A stretch of 64,000 nucleotides of DNA from positions 1 through 64,000 of the forward strand of contig JANYDS010000029.1 of the NCBI GenBank assembly GCA_025363475.1. Direction: 5' to 3'. Of this stretch, positions 62,901-64,000 are shown piece by piece. A model generated the notes under the pieces. That model did not search any database, was not told where the DNA came from, and saw only the letters and a program-made list of their open reading frames with translations. Numbering within the stretch: the first letter of the stretch is position 1; every line of letters starts with the position of its first letter. Both the position numbers and the translations under genes were made by a program. The stretch is from Terriglobia bacterium. GTDB taxonomy: Bacteria > Acidobacteriota > Terriglobia > Bryobacterales > Bryobacteraceae.

Positions 62901-64000
62901 CTGTCCCGGTATTCCATTGGCATCGATCTCGGCACCACCAACTGCGCCCTCGCGTACACGGAAATCGCGGCTGACCTCTCAGTTCTCGTCGCAGATATTC
63001 CTCAGCTGATAAGCGCCAACGAAATTGCCGCAGAACCGCTGCTGCCATCATTCCTTTTCATCCCGGGGGAACGTGATTTCCCTCCTGGCGCCATCGCCCT
63101 GCCTTGGAATGCTCATCCGTCTTATGTAGTGGGCAAGCTGGCGCAGCGGCGTGGCGCTGAAGTTTCCGGCCGTTTGGTTTCCTCGGCTAAAAGTTGGCTA
63201 TCCTGGTCGGCGGTGGATCGCACTTCGGCTCTGCTGCCGGTGAATGCGGTGGAAGGCATCCAACAGATTTCGCCGGTGGATGCCTCGGCTGAATACCTCA
63301 GGTATCTGCGTTCGGCCTGGGATCAGGAGCATCCTGATGCACCGTTCACTGATCAGGAAATTCTGGTCACGGTTCCCGCCTCATTCGACGCCATCGCCCG
63401 CGAGCTTACCGGGCGTGCCGCTGAAGCTGCCGGCTACCGCAACCTCACGATGCTGGAGGAGCCACAGGCGGCTTTTTATGCCTGGCTGGAGCGGCACAGT
63501 GACTGGCGCGAAAGAGTACAGGAAGGCGACCTGGTCCTGGTCATCGATATCGGCGGAGGCACCACAGACTTTACCCTGATCGCTGTCACGGCGAAGGCAG
63601 GGCAACTGGAACTCGAACGGCTCGCCGTGGGTGAACACATCCTGCTGGGTGGCGATAACGTGGATCTCGCCCTTGCGCACGCTGTCGCGGCTGAACTCTC
63701 AGCAAAAGGAACAAAGCTCGATAAGTTCCAGATGCAGGCACTCTGGAACCACTGCCGTCTCGCCAAAGAAAAATTGCTTGACCCTGCCACCACGGCCAGC
63801 GAAGTCCCGGTTACACTGCTCGGCAAAGGTTCCAGTCTGATCGGTGGAAGCATCAAAACCAGCCTGCGGCGTGAACAACTGGAACAGGTGCTTGAGGGGT
63901 TTCTGCCGCTGGTGCCCAGTTCAGAAATGCCGCAAGCACTACGTCGGTCCGGCTTACAGGAAATTGGTTTGCCTTATGCATCTGATCCGGCAATAACCCG
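62901..64000 (+). CDS. Hsp70-family ATPase, cut by window end
   Basis: A DnaK-like chaperone ATPase, 366 residues visible and continuing past the window. The phosphate-1 motif SIGIDLGTTNCALAY is at residues 5-19, VTVPASFDAIARELTGRAAE and MLEEPQAAFYAWLE follow, and phosphate-2 is LVIDIGGGTTDFTLI. LLGGDNVDLALAHAV matches the family. The only start before the motif is CTG at 62901: an in-frame TAG lies six bases upstream, and no ATG, GTG or TTG occurs between. GGAG lies six bases ahead of the CTG. Whether it is a DnaK or a specialised Hsp70 cannot be told; pairing with DUF2760 favours the latter. Confidence 0.88.
   Translation, partial: MSRYSIGIDLGTTNCALAYTEIAADLSVLVADIPQLISANEIAAEPLLPSFLFIPGERDFPPGAIALPWNAHPSYVVGKLAQRRGAEVSGRLVSSAKSWLSWSAVDRTSALLPVNAVEGIQQISPVDASAEYLRYLRSAWDQEHPDAPFTDQEILVTVPASFDAIARELTGRAAEAAGYRNLTMLEEPQAAFYAWLERHSDWRERVQEGDLVLVIDIGGGTTDFTLIAVTAKAGQLELERLAVGEHILLGGDNVDLALAHAVAAELSAKGTKLDKFQMQALWNHCRLAKEKLLDPATTASEVPVTLLGKGSSLIGGSIKTSLRREQLEQVLEGFLPLVPSSEMPQALRRSGLQEIGLPYASDPAIT

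Noticed and set aside
1-64000. CRISPR arrays, transposases, integrases, phage genes
   Set aside because: None seen by eye on either strand; no spaced identical repeats and no catalytic motifs of mobile elements.

Overview
The window looks like chromosomal DNA of an acidobacterium, probably of the Bryobacter/Solibacter type. Three things point there by family knowledge: a giant TonB-dependent receptor with an N-terminal carboxypeptidase-regulatory-like domain, a VWFA protein of the kind named after Acidobacteria, and a two-domain (E2-E1) 2-oxoglutarate dehydrogenase alongside DUF507 and a tail-fibre-like secreted protein. Base composition is moderately GC rich. I see no transposase, integrase, phage module, rRNA or CRISPR array. 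No homology search was run, so all names rest on motifs, lengths and context.

Layout. 1-7 kb: TonB receptor with a strong terminator, then an NtrY/NtrX-like two-component pair. 7-10.1 kb (minus): an orphan LuxR-type regulator whose receiver lacks the phospho-aspartate, a polyprenyl-phosphate-type glycosyltransferase and a ThiO-like oxidase. 10.1-10.7 kb: RNase P RNA (minus) and elongator tRNA-Met. 10.7-14 kb: a methyltransferase, then a decayed block in which an amino-acid permease with a frameshift and an AbrB-like remnant lie between an intact and a broken copy of vanZ. 14-17 kb (plus): radical SAM protein, ECF sigma factor, anti-sigma-like zinc-finger protein, RsmA. 17-27.5 kb (minus): a long collinear run with a B12-type radical SAM enzyme, HpnD, HpnC, two zinc-type dehydrogenases, HpnG, HpnA, a frameshifted acyltransferase and a fused E1 alpha/beta 2-oxoacid dehydrogenase. 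27.5-29 kb: a MntA/HepT pair whose HepT carries a premature stop, and a frameshifted secreted protein. 29-37 kb: MFS transporter, DUF507, MutL, multifunctional 2-oxoglutarate dehydrogenase. 36.8-42.5 kb (plus except one): phosphoesterase, AhpD-like, ATL, PolX, NUDIX, histone-like protein (minus), RNase HI, cyclophilin, NadD. 42.6-50.5 kb: secreted tail-fibre-like protein, Dus, methyltransferase, MscS, orphan secretin, VWFA protein, RluD-type synthase, zinc-ribbon protein. 50.5-56.5 kb (plus): a tightly overlapped run of uvrA, an unnamed conserved gene, CPBP protease, mtnA, thioredoxin-like. 56.5-64 kb: aconitase, diguanylate cyclase, MerR-TPR regulator, DsbA-like protein, DUF2760 and an Hsp70 cut by the window end.

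The most promising system is the hopanoid operon at 17-24.2 kb. HpnD and HpnC make the squalene precursor, HpnG releases adenine from adenosylhopane, HpnA is the associated epimerase-like protein. Two zinc-type oxidoreductases are translationally coupled into the same operon between HpnG and HpnC, which makes them candidates for the poorly defined reduction of ribosylhopane to bacteriohopanetetrol or another side-chain step. The adjacent B12 radical SAM protein could methylate the hopanoid. The second theme is gene decay: five broken genes lie between 11.5 and 29.1 kb. Three carry exactly one extra base, so real pseudogenes and assembly errors must be told apart.
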